A stretch of 64,000 nucleotides of DNA, taken from NCBI GenBank assembly GCA_032207245.1, contig CM063502.1:138536673-138600672 (forward strand), given 5' to 3'. The position numbers and the translations under genes were made by a program. The notes under the pieces were generated by a model, which worked only from the letters and a program-made list of their open reading frames with translations, was not told the origin of the DNA and did not search any database. Shown here piece by piece: positions 50,385 to 62,139 of this stretch. Origin of the DNA: Pardosa pseudoannulata. Its lineage: Eukaryota; Arthropoda; Arachnida; Araneae; Lycosidae. The first letter of the stretch is position 1; the number at the start of each line of letters is the position of its first letter.

Positions 50385-50995
50385 AGCAAATATCGAAGGA
50401 CCACACGGAATGCTTCCTATCTGGTCTTTCTCAATCTTATTAAGTGTTCGAAACTTAAAAAAGCTCATCCATCGTGGGATTACCTTTTGAATGCTCAACC
50501 AAAGCTCTGTGACGCGGAGAAATTCGATCATATCTTGACAAGCACAAGAAAAGCATAAAGGATTGCAGCAACAAATTTTATAACAATTAAGTTTTATCCG
50601 TCACTTGACACCATTCCTACGCTATCGTAGCGTAAGCAAAATCAATCACTTTTTTGCCTTAACAGTAAAATACCTTTTTCCAATCACACCACCTGCTTCG
50701 ACGTAATTTTCGAAGAGTGATTGAGGCACACCACCCAGATTAATTAGCATTTTTATTGCCTACTAATTTCCATATACATTGTGTGTCATCCTTTATTTAT
50801 TAAATAGGCACAACATGCCGAGAGAATTTCCGCTTTTTACTTTATCTCAGAGCGGAATCTTGATTCTATGTAATTCATACTCCTGTGGCACTACCTACTA
50901 ATATCTTCACTAAGCTCGAATTGGGTTTCTTTCATTAGCGCTTCTTAGCAATGAGTTCTTCTTCCCCCCAAACCCCCAACTTAAGATTTATAGGG
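50385..50995. other. Complex non-coding block, candidate conserved element cluster
   Basis: About 600 bases of balanced, unique-looking sequence: ctacgctatcgtagcgtaag contains a perfect small palindrome (ctacgctatcgtagcg-type), gattaattagcatttttattg has homeodomain-like cores, ttttataacaattaagtttt resembles Hox-type sites, and agagcggaatcttgattc follows. No frame is long enough to be called. It has the texture of deeply constrained regulatory DNA, but no comparison was possible. Confidence 0.35.
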
Positions 50996-50999
50996 ACAG

Positions 51000-52975
51000 C
51001 ATAGGAGCTGTTTTATGTTATTTTTAGGTGCGCTAATAAGAGGCATTTTGGATTTTTAAATACTAAAATATGACAATTGGAATTTTTCCCTTTTCTGTTC
51101 ACTAATATGTAATAGGGAATCAGTTTTATTTGAATAAGGATAATTTATACCTTGATGAGTTTAGATGGGTGACTTTACATAGCGCTAGCTGTAAAGGTCA
51201 AACAGCAGAAGTTATTATCTATTTATGTAGCTTTATCTGTATTTAGTGAGCCTTAAATTTATTGCAAGGGATAAAATATAATAATTATTTTTAAAAGAAT
51301 TTTCTGGCCGTTGTTTTAAAATGAAATTTTTTCTTAATCCTCGTCAAATAATCTGAATCAAATTTTAGTATTCAGATTTCTCTTTTTGCTTACATTTTCT
51401 CATGGACATATTTTTTTTTACTAAATGGAGAAAATTATGTTTTGGAGAGTCCATCTGAAGATTAATTGAAATTTTTTCTGATCATAAATAGATAGTAAAA
51501 ATATTTTCCTTTTGAAGAAATATAAAAATTATAATGTACTAAAAATATTATGTTGTTAAACAAATATGTAAAATCATGAAGTATATAGAAAAATTTAAAA
51601 GGTTAAGATATTATAATTTAAAATTTAAAAATTATTTCGTAAATAAATTTTTTAAACCGATTTGACTGCACTAGTGTGTGAACAAAATGATATGATAAAT
51701 AAATTAAATTATTCCTATTTCTAAATAACTATATAAAGGGTAAAGCGGGTGTTCCCCCACATGGGTAGATCCAAGCAAATACCCGTGCTTTAAATAGAGC
51801 TGTATATAGTTTGTATTATTTTTAGTTTTGTTGGTTATTAATTTTAAGCTACCATTTAACTTGCTATTGATTTCTTTAAAAAAGTATACAAATGTTAATG
51901 CTGTCAACATTGAAAAAATGGCACTTTAACTCGAAACAACTTAGATAATTATGAAATTATTTTGTACATTATCTTAAGTTATTAAATTTAATTTTAAACT
52001 TCACCACTTATATATTTCTTTATCCACGGTTAAAATATTTTTATTTTTTAATTAAGTTTTACAGACTCACTGCCATGAGCTAACTCAGGATTGAAGTTCT
52101 GGGTCAGCTTGGATTGACTCGACTAAATACCATGCATCCTGAAATAGCTGATAACTTCTAGGTGCTCAAATTATACTTAATTATATACTTTTCTCCTGGG
52201 CCATTACTAATCTGACATTATATTTTAAAATATGTTTGAAAATTCTTATTTATGAGTATAAGTTCATTTGTCTATCTATCAAATAGCAGGTTCGTAGCTA
52301 TTTAGTTTTAAATTTCCATGATCATATGTAACCCATTTAATATTCCACTTTTTTTTAATATATCCTAAAAATATTATTTGGACATCGTCACTCTAAAAAT
52401 GTGAGGAAGTTGAATCATCTAAAATTTTGAGATGTACAAACAAATGCAATTTTATAAGAGCAAATTGCTAAAAATTGTATGGAATTACTGTTTTTAATTG
52501 ATTTTTCCTTATAATATTTAGTGTTCATTACCCAGGGAAAAAAATTTTTAAGGGATAATTCTGTTGGTCCAAGTGTTTTTTAGGTACCTTAATTATTTAC
52601 TTCTTATTAAGGAACACTTTATATAAGGGACTCTTAAAAATAATATAGAAATTGAGAAATATATAATACTATTAAAAAAAGGTTTTGTAAGTACTCTTCT
52701 GAGGTTTTAAAAGCAAGTTTGCGCTCAGTAAAAAGTAGATTTAAGTCAAGGGAACACTAAAATGAAAAATAACCCTCTATCTTAACAATCTATTTTTAAA
52801 AATTGTACTTTAGTCAGGAAAAAGGAAACAGTACATAGGTAAAAAGTAAGATATGGTGCAACCTAAAGAATATTTCACATTTATGGAATTCAAAATCTAT
52901 TTATACTTGATACAATTGTAATGAGAAAAGGATAGTCAAGTGGAAAAAAAGCACAATTTTTAATATAAACCAAAA
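51000..52975. other. AT-rich non-coding sequence
   Basis: Nothing recognisable. The patch at 52060-52140 is more complex (cactgccatgagctaactcagg). Confidence 0.5.
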
Positions 52976-52979
52976 CTGT

Positions 52980-53650
52980 TTAAAGGACTATTATATTCCA
53001 TAAATTTTTGTTATTACAAAATTCTAGTTTTCATTTCGTACATTTTTGTAATAAGTAAACTTTTCACTAACTTCAGATTCAAATAAATATCAGTGACTAT
53101 GTTACGTGCTTACATATATCATACATTTAAAGCTTGATACAGCATGAATTTCTAATTAAATTACACTTTTGTAGTATGTACACCCTGAAAACAGAGCACA
53201 TCTATTTAAGGGACAAAATGTCAGGGCCACTTATGATCTTGGAGTGTTACAGTAACATTCAGGAACACGTCTATGTCTGAAATTTAATTGAAAATAATAA
53301 TCCGTCACACTAAACTGTGTAACGGATTATTATTTTCAATAAACTTCTGTAAATACAAAACTCTATTTTTCATTTCATAAATTTTTACAATAATTAAACT
53401 TCTTTAACTAAGAATTTTCCTTTTCACTAACTTCAGAACTAAAGAAATATTTGTACTGTGTTACGTATTAAAGCATGATATATTTAAAGCTCTATACGAC
53501 CTGAATTTCTAATAAATTATATTTTTTATAGTATGCACCCTCTAAAAAAGGTATCTATTTAAGGGACACAATGTCTGGATGTCACTTATTTGGAGGTAGT
53601 AGTGTAATTTCGAAATGTTACAGTAACATTGAGAAACACGTCTAGCTTTA
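52980..53650. repeat. Two-unit tandem duplication, about 355-360 bp
   Basis: ttttcactaacttcaga at 53061 and 53421, tctatttaagggaca at 53201 and 53554, and tgttacagtaacatt near 53247 and 53616 occur in the same order in both halves. Units are moderately diverged. A hairpin lies exactly between them at 53287-53340. Confidence 0.85.
53287..53340. repeat. Hairpin at duplication junction
   Basis: attgaaaataataatccgt pairs perfectly with acggattattattttcaat. After one mismatch acac pairs with gtgt around the loop taaact. It separates the two 360-bp units. Confidence 0.92.
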
Positions 53651-54535
53651 AAAGTTAACTGACTAAATATTTCATCTTTATGAATAAAAGAACAGTTATT
53701 TATAAGTTAGAATTTCAAAGGTATAAAGCAGTTGTTTTTGTCATGCTTTGATACTCATACTACCTATAAAACCTGATCAACGGAAAATACAAAAATGGGA
53801 AAGAAATTTCAGAAATTAGATCATCGTACTACACAGCACAGGTTAAAGTTCTTCTCTTCCACGAAGAGGGATTTTAAGAAAGGTCAGTATATCTAACTTC
53901 CTTCTGCATGTAATAGCTACAGTGATGAAATAACTTTACACTAAACTTAAGATAAAAGTCCTGATAATTGTTACGCCTGTGGCAAGTCAATACACAGCAG
54001 TGTCATCTATAATTAACAATTTTTTTTTCAGAATCTAAAGTATTTTGTTAGCTTACTGCGCAAAGAAGAGAAATACAAGTTTGTTGGAAATTTCCGGAAA
54101 GTGAAGGATTATCTCCTTTGCTGTATAATTTATTGTTCTACTTTATTACTCACTATTGTGTATGTACTATATAACATTTTGTAATTAAATATAAAATTAC
54201 ATGAAACATTTGATACAAAATTATAAACAAATATATAAATGTACTTTTCTTTTACTTTTCACAAGCCTAATAATTACTTCCCAAAATAGTTTCGTTGTAT
54301 GTTAAAAAATTATGTCCTTTTTTTAACTTCACATTATAGATTTTTTAACTGTAGCGACTTATGCGACTTACAAAGAAACTGTAATTTTGACTCTCTAATT
54401 CAAGTATACAAACTATAAAAGCTCAGTTCTTCATAGTTTAGAATGTTTATTAAAAATTGATAAATAAGTGGCAGTTAATTTATGTTATTTTAATATTTTA
54501 GTTTATTGTCAGGATAACACATTTATTTGTGTTTT
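53651..54535. other. AT-rich non-coding sequence
   Basis: Nothing recognisable. Confidence 0.5.
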
Positions 54536-54539
54536 AGCG

Positions 54540-54715
54540 TATTGTGATATCCATAAAGACTGTTAGTGGGTTTCTCGTTTGGGCGGAGTTAGTTTCTTTG
54601 TACTAAATGTAAACTGTTATTTCAAAGTTCACTGTCAGTCCCCAGTAGAGAACGCCGACTGAACCGAAAGTTCACCGTCAGTCTCCGGGGGTTAACTTCC
54701 GGCTCCATAAGTTAA
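54540..54715. other. GC-richer block with 43-bp-spaced direct repeat
   Basis: aaagttcactgtcagtcccc at 54624 and aaagttcaccgtcagtctcc at 54667 are near-identical 20-base words. The surroundings (gtttgggcggagtt, gagaacgccgactgaaccg, ccgggggttaacttccggc) are GC-richer than the window average. Possibly a transposon end or regulatory array. Confidence 0.45.
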
Positions 54716-54719
54716 ACAT

Positions 54720-56325
54720 ATCTGATTTTCATGTAATAAAATATTTTGAAAGTTATGGTTCTATATCTTCCTAACATTGAAGTTACTTAATAAATTAAAA
54801 TTTAAAATTTAGATTCCCTGTACACTGAAACATATATTATTAATCAAAACATCCAGATATAGCTGTATAGTGAAACGTTAATATTGTCTATAAAATAATG
54901 TTAGATTAGTAAATATCAATAATAAAGGGTTGCTTTGCATGTCAGAAGCGTTTAAGTAGTCTTACTGCCGTTAAACAGGAGATCTATGAACAAATTTTAA
55001 TAGTTTTAAGCTTGTTATATCTCATAATATGTCAATCAAATGGATATTATTTTTATTAAAAATAATATAAATTTATTCAATACGGTGCAAATAAATAAGT
55101 AATTATTGAATGTAATGAAAGATAGGTACCACTTTATAAAAATAAAATTTTTAAATATACTTAAGGGTAAGTTTACAGATTTATTTTAAATTGCAGGTAC
55201 ACAATTTTACTAGTACTATATTTTGTAAAGTATATTTTTTGAAACAGATAATTAATACTATAAGAAAAATAATAGATATCAAATACCCAAGGCAGTATAT
55301 AAAATGCCTTTTGGATTTAAATGTTAAAATTAATTTCAAATAGAAGATTTTTAAATGATTTTACATGCTTAAAAGATTTTATAAAACCCATGAGTACCTT
55401 AAGAGAAATCAAGTGCATAAGTATTAAAAATAATGTTTTGAAAAAAAAATGATTTTACATATGTTATTATCATATAATGTTTTAATTAACCGAAGTGCTT
55501 TAACCTATATCTTATTAAGTTATAGGAGTTTCTTTAAGAATTATTTCAGATTGTAGAAAAATAACTATACACATATATCCAAATAAATTGAAAATTTTGA
55601 CAATTTAAAGACAGAGATTCTGTAACTGATTGCTCCAGATTATTTATATGAAGGCGATTTTCAAATACCTTCAGACTTTTGAAAGAATAATGAATATTAA
55701 TCACGTGTTCGGACACAAAAATGCAGATATTTACCAATTTATAAGAATTATTAAAATTGATATACGAGCAAGTCATGCATTTCCTGATATGAGTAATTTT
55801 AGTCTTTTTTACTTTTATAAAGCAAATTTTAAAGATAGATATTTTTATTTACACCTCATTTTATTGCTTTATGGCTTAGGTCAGATCAGATTAGCTTAAG
55901 AAATTGGTTTATATCTCATTCAAGAAGATATATAAATGTATAAAAATCATTTAGTTTTATTGTTATGTTACGTCATATCCATTATGCTTTATAGTTAGCT
56001 TTATAACGCATATGATGTTTTGTAACCACTTTACATTCTTCCCAAGAGTTATTCATTGAGCTTTTTAAGAAAGTAAGTCTATTCACTAATACACATTAGA
56101 TATATGAATCTCGAAAACTAACGTTAAACCAATGAGACATAAAGCTTCTTTTAAATTCTAAACACCCTATTTTGAATAAGTTAAAAACATATCTTATTTT
56201 TTTCCTTTTAAACCTTGTAATGATTAACTTTTGCCATCCTAATTTTCACTCCGATCTGATAGTCTTTGCAAAGGAAGTCCCCTTATTAAAACTCTCCCTC
56301 ATAATCTTAAGTCGATTCCGAAAAA
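54720..56325. other. AT-rich non-coding sequence
   Basis: Nothing recognisable. Chance frames on both strands at 55546-55899. Confidence 0.5.
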
Positions 56326-56334
56326 TTCCCGCAA

Positions 56335-56480
56335 AAGAATAAAAAAAAAACAGCTGCGCCAATTTGATCCTTTAATAGCTTCATTTAGTAGGAGATGGAG
56401 CAATTTATCATTATCTGCCTGTTAATTGCTAAATGAACATTTTGGCCCTGAGTAATATTCGGTGTCAAACTGTCGGGTAT
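56335..56480. other. Complex non-coding block
   Basis: aacagctgcgccaatttgat (an E-box), ttaatagcttcatttagtag, gcaatttatcattatctgcc and tgttaattgctaaatgaac give unique, motif-dense sequence with a good conserved-element texture. Not coding in any frame. Confidence 0.3.
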
Positions 56481-56570
56481 CATTTTTTAAATTCTCGACA
56501 TATTTTTAATGATAGGCTTGCCCACATTACCACAGGTGTCGTTCCAACTTCAAACAATAAGTATCAGTCT

Positions 56571-58500
56571 GAAGGGGAGAAAAGATAAAGTAGAGCTGCA
56601 ACAAGTTTTCCTTCATCTAGTGACGTCATAACTTTGTTTATTTTTTGGAACTTTAAAAAATACCAATAGCAAGGTCGTAGCCAAGCTGGAGGTGTTAGGT
56701 ATTCAAACCCCTTCTGAAAATTTGAAGCTAATATATTACACTGTGCCTAAATGATATGTATGCTCTTTAAAAATACATTTTGTTTCGTACTTTTTTTAAA
56801 TTTAATTTTGTTTTTATTTAACAAGCAGATTTGATTTTACACTGGAATTCTGGAATTTTAAAAGTACACTTCTATTGCTTTGTTTTGCTTTGATTTGGTA
56901 TGGAGCAGTGAGGACTAATTTTTTGCTACACTAGAGCTAATCATTTACACTGCAGTTATTTATAAAGATCCAAAGCTTTATTATGTATCAACCCATTTGT
57001 GTTGACGAAAGAAAACCTTAGTAGTACTCGTATGGGCATATTTTAGAGGGAAATATTATTTAGTGCTCAAAATGAAATTAATTTAACAAAACATTTTTAA
57101 TTTCACCTGCAATGTTTTGAATGGGAGAAATGGTACAGTTGCAACAAATTTTCTTTCATCGAATAACGCTACAACTTTGTTTATTTTTGGAAATTTTAAA
57201 GATGCCAAATACAAGGATTAAATCAAGGGAGAGGCTTCAAATCCCCCTACAAAAATTTCATACTAATATTTTACGGTGTATACAAATGATACAAATGATA
57301 TATATTATGATAGTATTTAAAATAATTTTGTTCCATGTTCTCTCAATTATCAGAATTGTTTACACCCTAGAATTCTAACTGCACATCTCCATTACTTTGC
57401 TTTGACTTAATATGGGGTCCAACTACCTGCTAACCAAGGCAACTGCTGTTATTTATAAAAATTTAAAGCTTTATAATGCAAAAACACATTTGTTGGAAGA
57501 AAAGACCTCAGCACTATTTTATATTAATATTTTATATTTATAGGCCCATTTTTTGTAAAATATATATTTAATGTTCAAAATAAAATTAATTATTCGATTA
57601 CGTTTTTAATTTCATCTGCATTGATTTAAAGGAGATAAAAGATAATGTAGAGCTGCAACAAGTTTTTCTTCACCTTGGGATGGCATAACTTTACTTTTTC
57701 TTGACTTTAAAAGATGCCAAAAGATAGGACTTACCTAAGTGGAAGGGGGCTAGAGGAGGTTACAAATTAAACCCCCTCTCAAATTTTTAGACTAATATAT
57801 TATAATATGGTCAAATGATATAAACTTTCTTTAAAAATGATATTAATAATTGTTTCAGGTTCTTTTAGTAATCAGAATCCCCGGAATTTTAACTGCACAT
57901 CTCCATGCTTTGCTTTGCTTTGATTTGGTATGAATCACTGCCATCAACTTTTCTGCTAATCAAGGCTAATCATCTCCACTGCATTCATTTAGATTTAAAT
58001 TCAAAGCTTTATATTGTAAAAATCAATTTGCTTGAAGAAAACACTCCAGTAATATATACACTTCACTAATATAGACATACATTTGGAAAATTTGTATTAT
58101 TAAATATTTTTATTTTCCCATTCAGTTCTTTAAAGGAGAGAAAAGATAATGTTGAGATGCATAAGTTTTCTTCAACTAGTGACGTTAGAACTTTGTTTAT
58201 TTTTCTGAACTTTAAAAATTTATTTATGCCAAAAATAAAACATTAATGAAGGAGGGGCAGGGGTCAAATCCCCCCGAAATTTTCAAAAATATAGATTACA
58301 ATGTATGTAAGTATAATCCTTAAAAATTGATTTGTTGATTAACTATTCTCTTTTTTTATCCTGAAATTTATATACATACATCCATTTCTTTGTTTTAATT
58401 CAATTATGTATAACACTATGATCTACATTTCTGCTGTACGAGGATTAATCATCTCCACATCAAAATTAATGAAAATCAAAAGTTTTTTAATCCATTAATG
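56571..58500. repeat. Four-unit tandem array, about 510 bp, with embedded SINE tail
   Basis: Units start near 56571, 57121, 57629 and 58131 with gga-gaaaagata-ag-agctgcaacaagtttt-cttca. Shared blocks in order: cataactttgtttatttttt, aactttaaaa-atgccaa, a G-rich then C-rich stretch (ggggttcaaa-ccccc-like), a tttactaatatatta block, a catctcca block, a tttgctttgatttggtat SINE-tail block, aatcatctccactgc, aaagcttta and aagaaaa. Between-unit similarity is moderate. The G-rich/C-rich part resembles a common arthropod repeat motif (gtagccaag...ggggttcaaatcccc). The 85-codon frame at 57121-57378 is not conserved among units. Confidence 0.85.
58385..58455 (-). mobile_element. SINE-tail remnant inside the fourth array unit
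   Basis: tatgatctacatttctgctgtacgagg-type sequence followed by attaatcat corresponds to the tacggtctac, gcagcacgagg and gctaatgag blocks of the main SINE. Equivalent remnants sit at the same place in the other units, near 56873-56950, 57391-57440 and 57906-57975. Confidence 0.6.
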
Positions 58501-59640
58501 CCTGAGACAGTTCAATTGAATATACATTGATGAATACCTTAAATCTAACTTATTAGAAACTTATGAGAGTAAATCAAATATGAAATTTAAACAACTTTGA
58601 ACATTTCAGCCTGTTATCGTTGGTGATTAGATGGTATTTTAAATATTATACGATGACATTAAAAAATATAAGAATACGAGATTTATTTGGTATCACATGT
58701 AAACACAATACTGTAAAGGAAAGATTTATATGGATAAAGCTATTTGTCATGATGCCAGTCGAAGTACTTGCCGAAAAAGTACATTTCTGTACGAGGTTTG
58801 ATAAAACGTAAAATATTGATTCAAAAGGAAAAAAATATAAATAGCATGTAATCGAAAACTTGGTAGATTGTTTCTATAATTGTTTTCTACCATCACTTCG
58901 AAGAAAAACTCATTCCAAGGTAGCATAAAAATATTACAAATTGTTTTTAATCTGTTTCTATAAAGGGACTTTAGGAATTAATAGGTTTAAGCAAAATCTT
59001 ATTTGTTTGAGGTAAAGGTCTTAGCAATACTAGTACAGCCATATATTGAGTTTTTTGAATAATATGTATATAATGGTCAAACTGGAATTCACTTGACGGA
59101 AACATTTTTAATTTCACCAGCATTATTATTTGTGATGCCGTAGATAACTGATTTCCGCTGTAATACATTGTAAATTGTACAGGTGTTTGTATCATGAATG
59201 GTACACTCAAAAAACTATATAGCTATAAAAAATTAAAAATGCATCACACAGAAATATTGAAAACTTGCAAACCCTCTCTGAATTTTATCTTCTAGCTATG
59301 ACCCTGGCCTAAAGGTGTGTAGGATATACGAATTAATTCAGTAGGTAACTAAATTTCAACATATAATTAGACTTCTAAATTCTTCAGATGACTGGAAATA
59401 TTATATCAATATATTAGGAGCTTAAAATTCTAGATACAGACTTAATAATATAGTAATTTATGGTAACACAGTGCTAAAAAATATATTAATTATTTAATGA
59501 AAGTAAAACTATAATTATCTCTTTGGAGAGTAGAATATATAAAATAAAGCTGCAACAAGTTTTCTTTCTTATGGCGATATCTTTATTTTATTTATATTTT
59601 AAAATTTCAAAGATGTCAAACTAGGATAACTACGAATAGA
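58501..59640. repeat. Decayed extension of the 510-bp array
   Basis: 59070-59130 (caaactggaattcacttgac, catttttaatttcaccagcat) matches the end of the first unit, and 59525-59625 (ataaagctgcaacaagttttc, tctttattttattta, aaagatgtcaaa) matches unit starts. Between them similarity is patchy. A 63-codon plus-strand frame at 58620-58811 is unsupported. Confidence 0.5.
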
Positions 59641-60145
59641 TTCAATTACATGGAAAATAAATTTCATTGCATAACTAGATTTCCAAATTCTCATTATAAC
59701 TGAGAGCATATTCTGTTAACTTATTAGGGGATTAAAATAATAGATTTAAATAAAAACAACAATAAAGATATGTCATGATAATACAACAATTTTTGAAAAT
59801 ATATTTTTAATTTTAAGGAAATATAGGTGTATGTGAGATAAATCTTTAAATTGTATTTTAAAAAGATAAACTTTTTGACACATTTAAATCTCTCAAGAAT
59901 TTTGTAGCAATGGTAAAATGGAGCAAATGCACAAACAAAAAAAAATTAAAGCTCAAATTCGTTGATTGACTATTGATTCCTTTGTCTTCCCTAAATAAAA
60001 ACAACCCTGAAAGTTCCTTATTTAAATGTATCAATAATCAATTTATTCAGAATGAAGGCATTTTTATTTCCCAGTGAACAACAATTTACCAGAATACAGC
60101 ACATACAATAGAAGTTTCTTATCAATTCTGTCACATTTTTTTTAA
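59641..60145. other. AT-rich non-coding sequence
   Basis: Nothing recognisable. Confidence 0.5.
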
Positions 60146-60149
60146 CCTA

Positions 60150-60540
60150 GATTAACCGTAGAAGTATATGCATTCAATATGTTATAAGTTATAAATTGAT
60201 GACTTAAATACAAGTAAAAGGTACATTTACGGAAATTTTATGAGTATGAATACAAAGCCTAACTTTTAGAGTTAGGGAAAGTGGATAGGTGAAATAATCA
60301 ATCAGACTGTATATACATTGGATGTCTCTTATTAATTGTCAAATATTTTTTTATATAGTTGGACTATGATTTGAAACATATTCATTTAAATCATAACATT
60401 CAATTAATGTATAGTTATAATATTATGCCTCATCATAAAAGAAAAAAATGGGGATTTTACGGCAATGTTTTGAAAATAAATACGAAACTCAGACTTTTAT
60501 AGTTTGGGATGGTAAAGAATTGAAATCACGGATCCCCCTC
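60150..60540. repeat. Diverged two-unit duplication, about 235-245 bp
   Basis: gcattcaatatgttata near 60170 and acattcaattaatgtata near 60398 recur. So do tttacggaaattttatgag, aaagcctaacttttagag and tagggaaagtggataggtga near 60230-60290, as tttacggcaatgttttgaa, aaactcagacttttatag and tgggatggtaaagaattga near 60457-60525. Similarity is low to moderate. Confidence 0.55.
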
Positions 60541-60938
60541 GAGCTCATTAAATAGCTCATGAAAATTATTTTTTTCCAACAGAAGACACGATGAAGTTCT
60601 CTTTTAAAAGTCTATCGTACAGTTTAACCCAAACCACCTCTCAATCTACAAAAGAGAAAATTATGAACTATCAAGAAAATTTTAGTCGGCTTATGGCAAA
60701 AATTATTAGATACCCGTGTTTCCCATACTCCGTTTCCTACCCTAAAGTAGTAAGTAGCTTAAATCTAGCGTAAAAAATCCCATGTGCTATTACTATCCTA
60801 GGTATTTTTATAGTTAATTAAGAAGGAATGCTCAGGTAACCAAATTTGAGGGTCGAACGATGTCCACTGATGAATACGAAGTGCTTATTTTTTCGGTAGC
60901 ATCCATACATTAGTAAACGAAATTTCTATGTTCTGTAG
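60541..60938. other. Unremarkable sequence
   Basis: Nothing recognisable. A 60-codon frame at 60591-60773 lacks any recognisable feature. Confidence 0.45.
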
Positions 60939-60940
60939 AT

Positions 60941-61023
60941 TGGGGGTAGGGGAGATGGTTAGGAGTGTAGGTGGGTTCAGTGAAGGTGGTAGGTTGAAGC
61001 ATCAGGCTTGGTAATTAGGGGGG
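60941..61023 (+). repeat. G-rich tract, possible G-quadruplex
   Basis: The plus strand has a strong guanine bias: gggggtaggggagatgg, ttaggagtgtaggtggg, gaaggtggtaggttg and finally aggggggcatg. At least four G-runs of two or more lie within about 35 bases. No tandem unit is exact. Confidence 0.6.
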
Positions 61024-61955
61024 CATGTCTGGGTCAAAAGACTAACATCTACTCTTGATATCCCAGTAGCTAGACTATTATTTACGCCAGCTCTCCTAGC
61101 AGAGTCTAAGGGGGAGAAAAACTGAGAAAAAAATATTCCAATAAAACTTCTGCACTATTGCCAGAGATAATACGGTTGAAGAGAAAAATAAAATCTACTT
61201 TCCGGCAAAAAATAGATAAATCTCAGAGCAACTAAGTTCCACGTCCATTTCTAACCACGCGCATAAATCTAATTTTTGAAAGTGTGTACACATACAATTG
61301 AATATATTTCAAATGACAACTGTAGGTTCTTTGTAAAATATTCATATTTTGTTTGATCTTGTCTTTTGTTTAAATTTTATTCTATATATTTATTATTTTC
61401 TTCTATTATTTCTTACTATTATGATTCAACTTTCAATCAGTGAATGATATTCAAGACAAAAATATTAATACTTCATAATAGTCGCATTATTATTTCAGTA
61501 TTCATTACCCAGTATGATAAAATACAAATAGAAAGACACCTTTTTTTAGAGTGGTGTCATATAAAAGCAGTTAACCACGGAATAAAAATATTCATGGCTA
61601 AAAATCAAAAGGGTCTGGCATATATTCAGAGCTAGATATTTTTTCCAGGAAATTTCTAATTTTATCTTCTGAACTTTTTCTAACAACATATTTTGGATGA
61701 TGTTTCAAAATGCGGTCACGTATATTTATTGTTTATCTAATTAGTGAGCTGGATCTCATCGACTATTAACCTTTTCATCAATGAATAACTGCGAAAGGTG
61801 TACTAAATACGGATCTGTGTATCAGTAACGAATTACTGGAATTATTTAATATAAAGAGCGATGAAAAGCGATATGTTGCTTCTAAAAAATGTATTTTTAC
61901 AAATTTATTGTTGAAAAACGCCGTAAAAAGTACATAAAAGAAATAAAACTCACTG
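61024..61955. other. AT-rich non-coding sequence
   Basis: Nothing recognisable. Confidence 0.5.
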
Positions 61956-61960
61956 TTATT

Positions 61961-62138
61961 TGCCAGATGGTGACCCAGTTTGTTGGGCTCTGCTTTTTGA
62001 TGCTTCAATCCACAAGTTCGAATCCCGCTGTTGGTATGGATTGCAGCAACTTTTTCAAATTAACTTTAAGGAGTAGGTCTCGATTTAATTAATCATTGTG
62101 TATAAAAATTGACTATAGCACTTCAAACCAAACCCATT
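61961..62138 (+). mobile_element. tRNA-derived SINE, full length, plus strand
   Basis: The head starts gccagatggtgacccag (diverged A-box region). The B box agttcgaatcc at 62015-62025 keeps its full consensus core. tggtatggattgcagcaac, ggagtaggtctcgat, ttaatcattgtgtataaaaa, ttgactatagcacttc and the tail aaaccaaaccc follow in the family's order. No clear target-site duplication. The 67-codon frame over it is a by-product of the repeat. Confidence 0.85.
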
Positions 62139-62139
62139 T

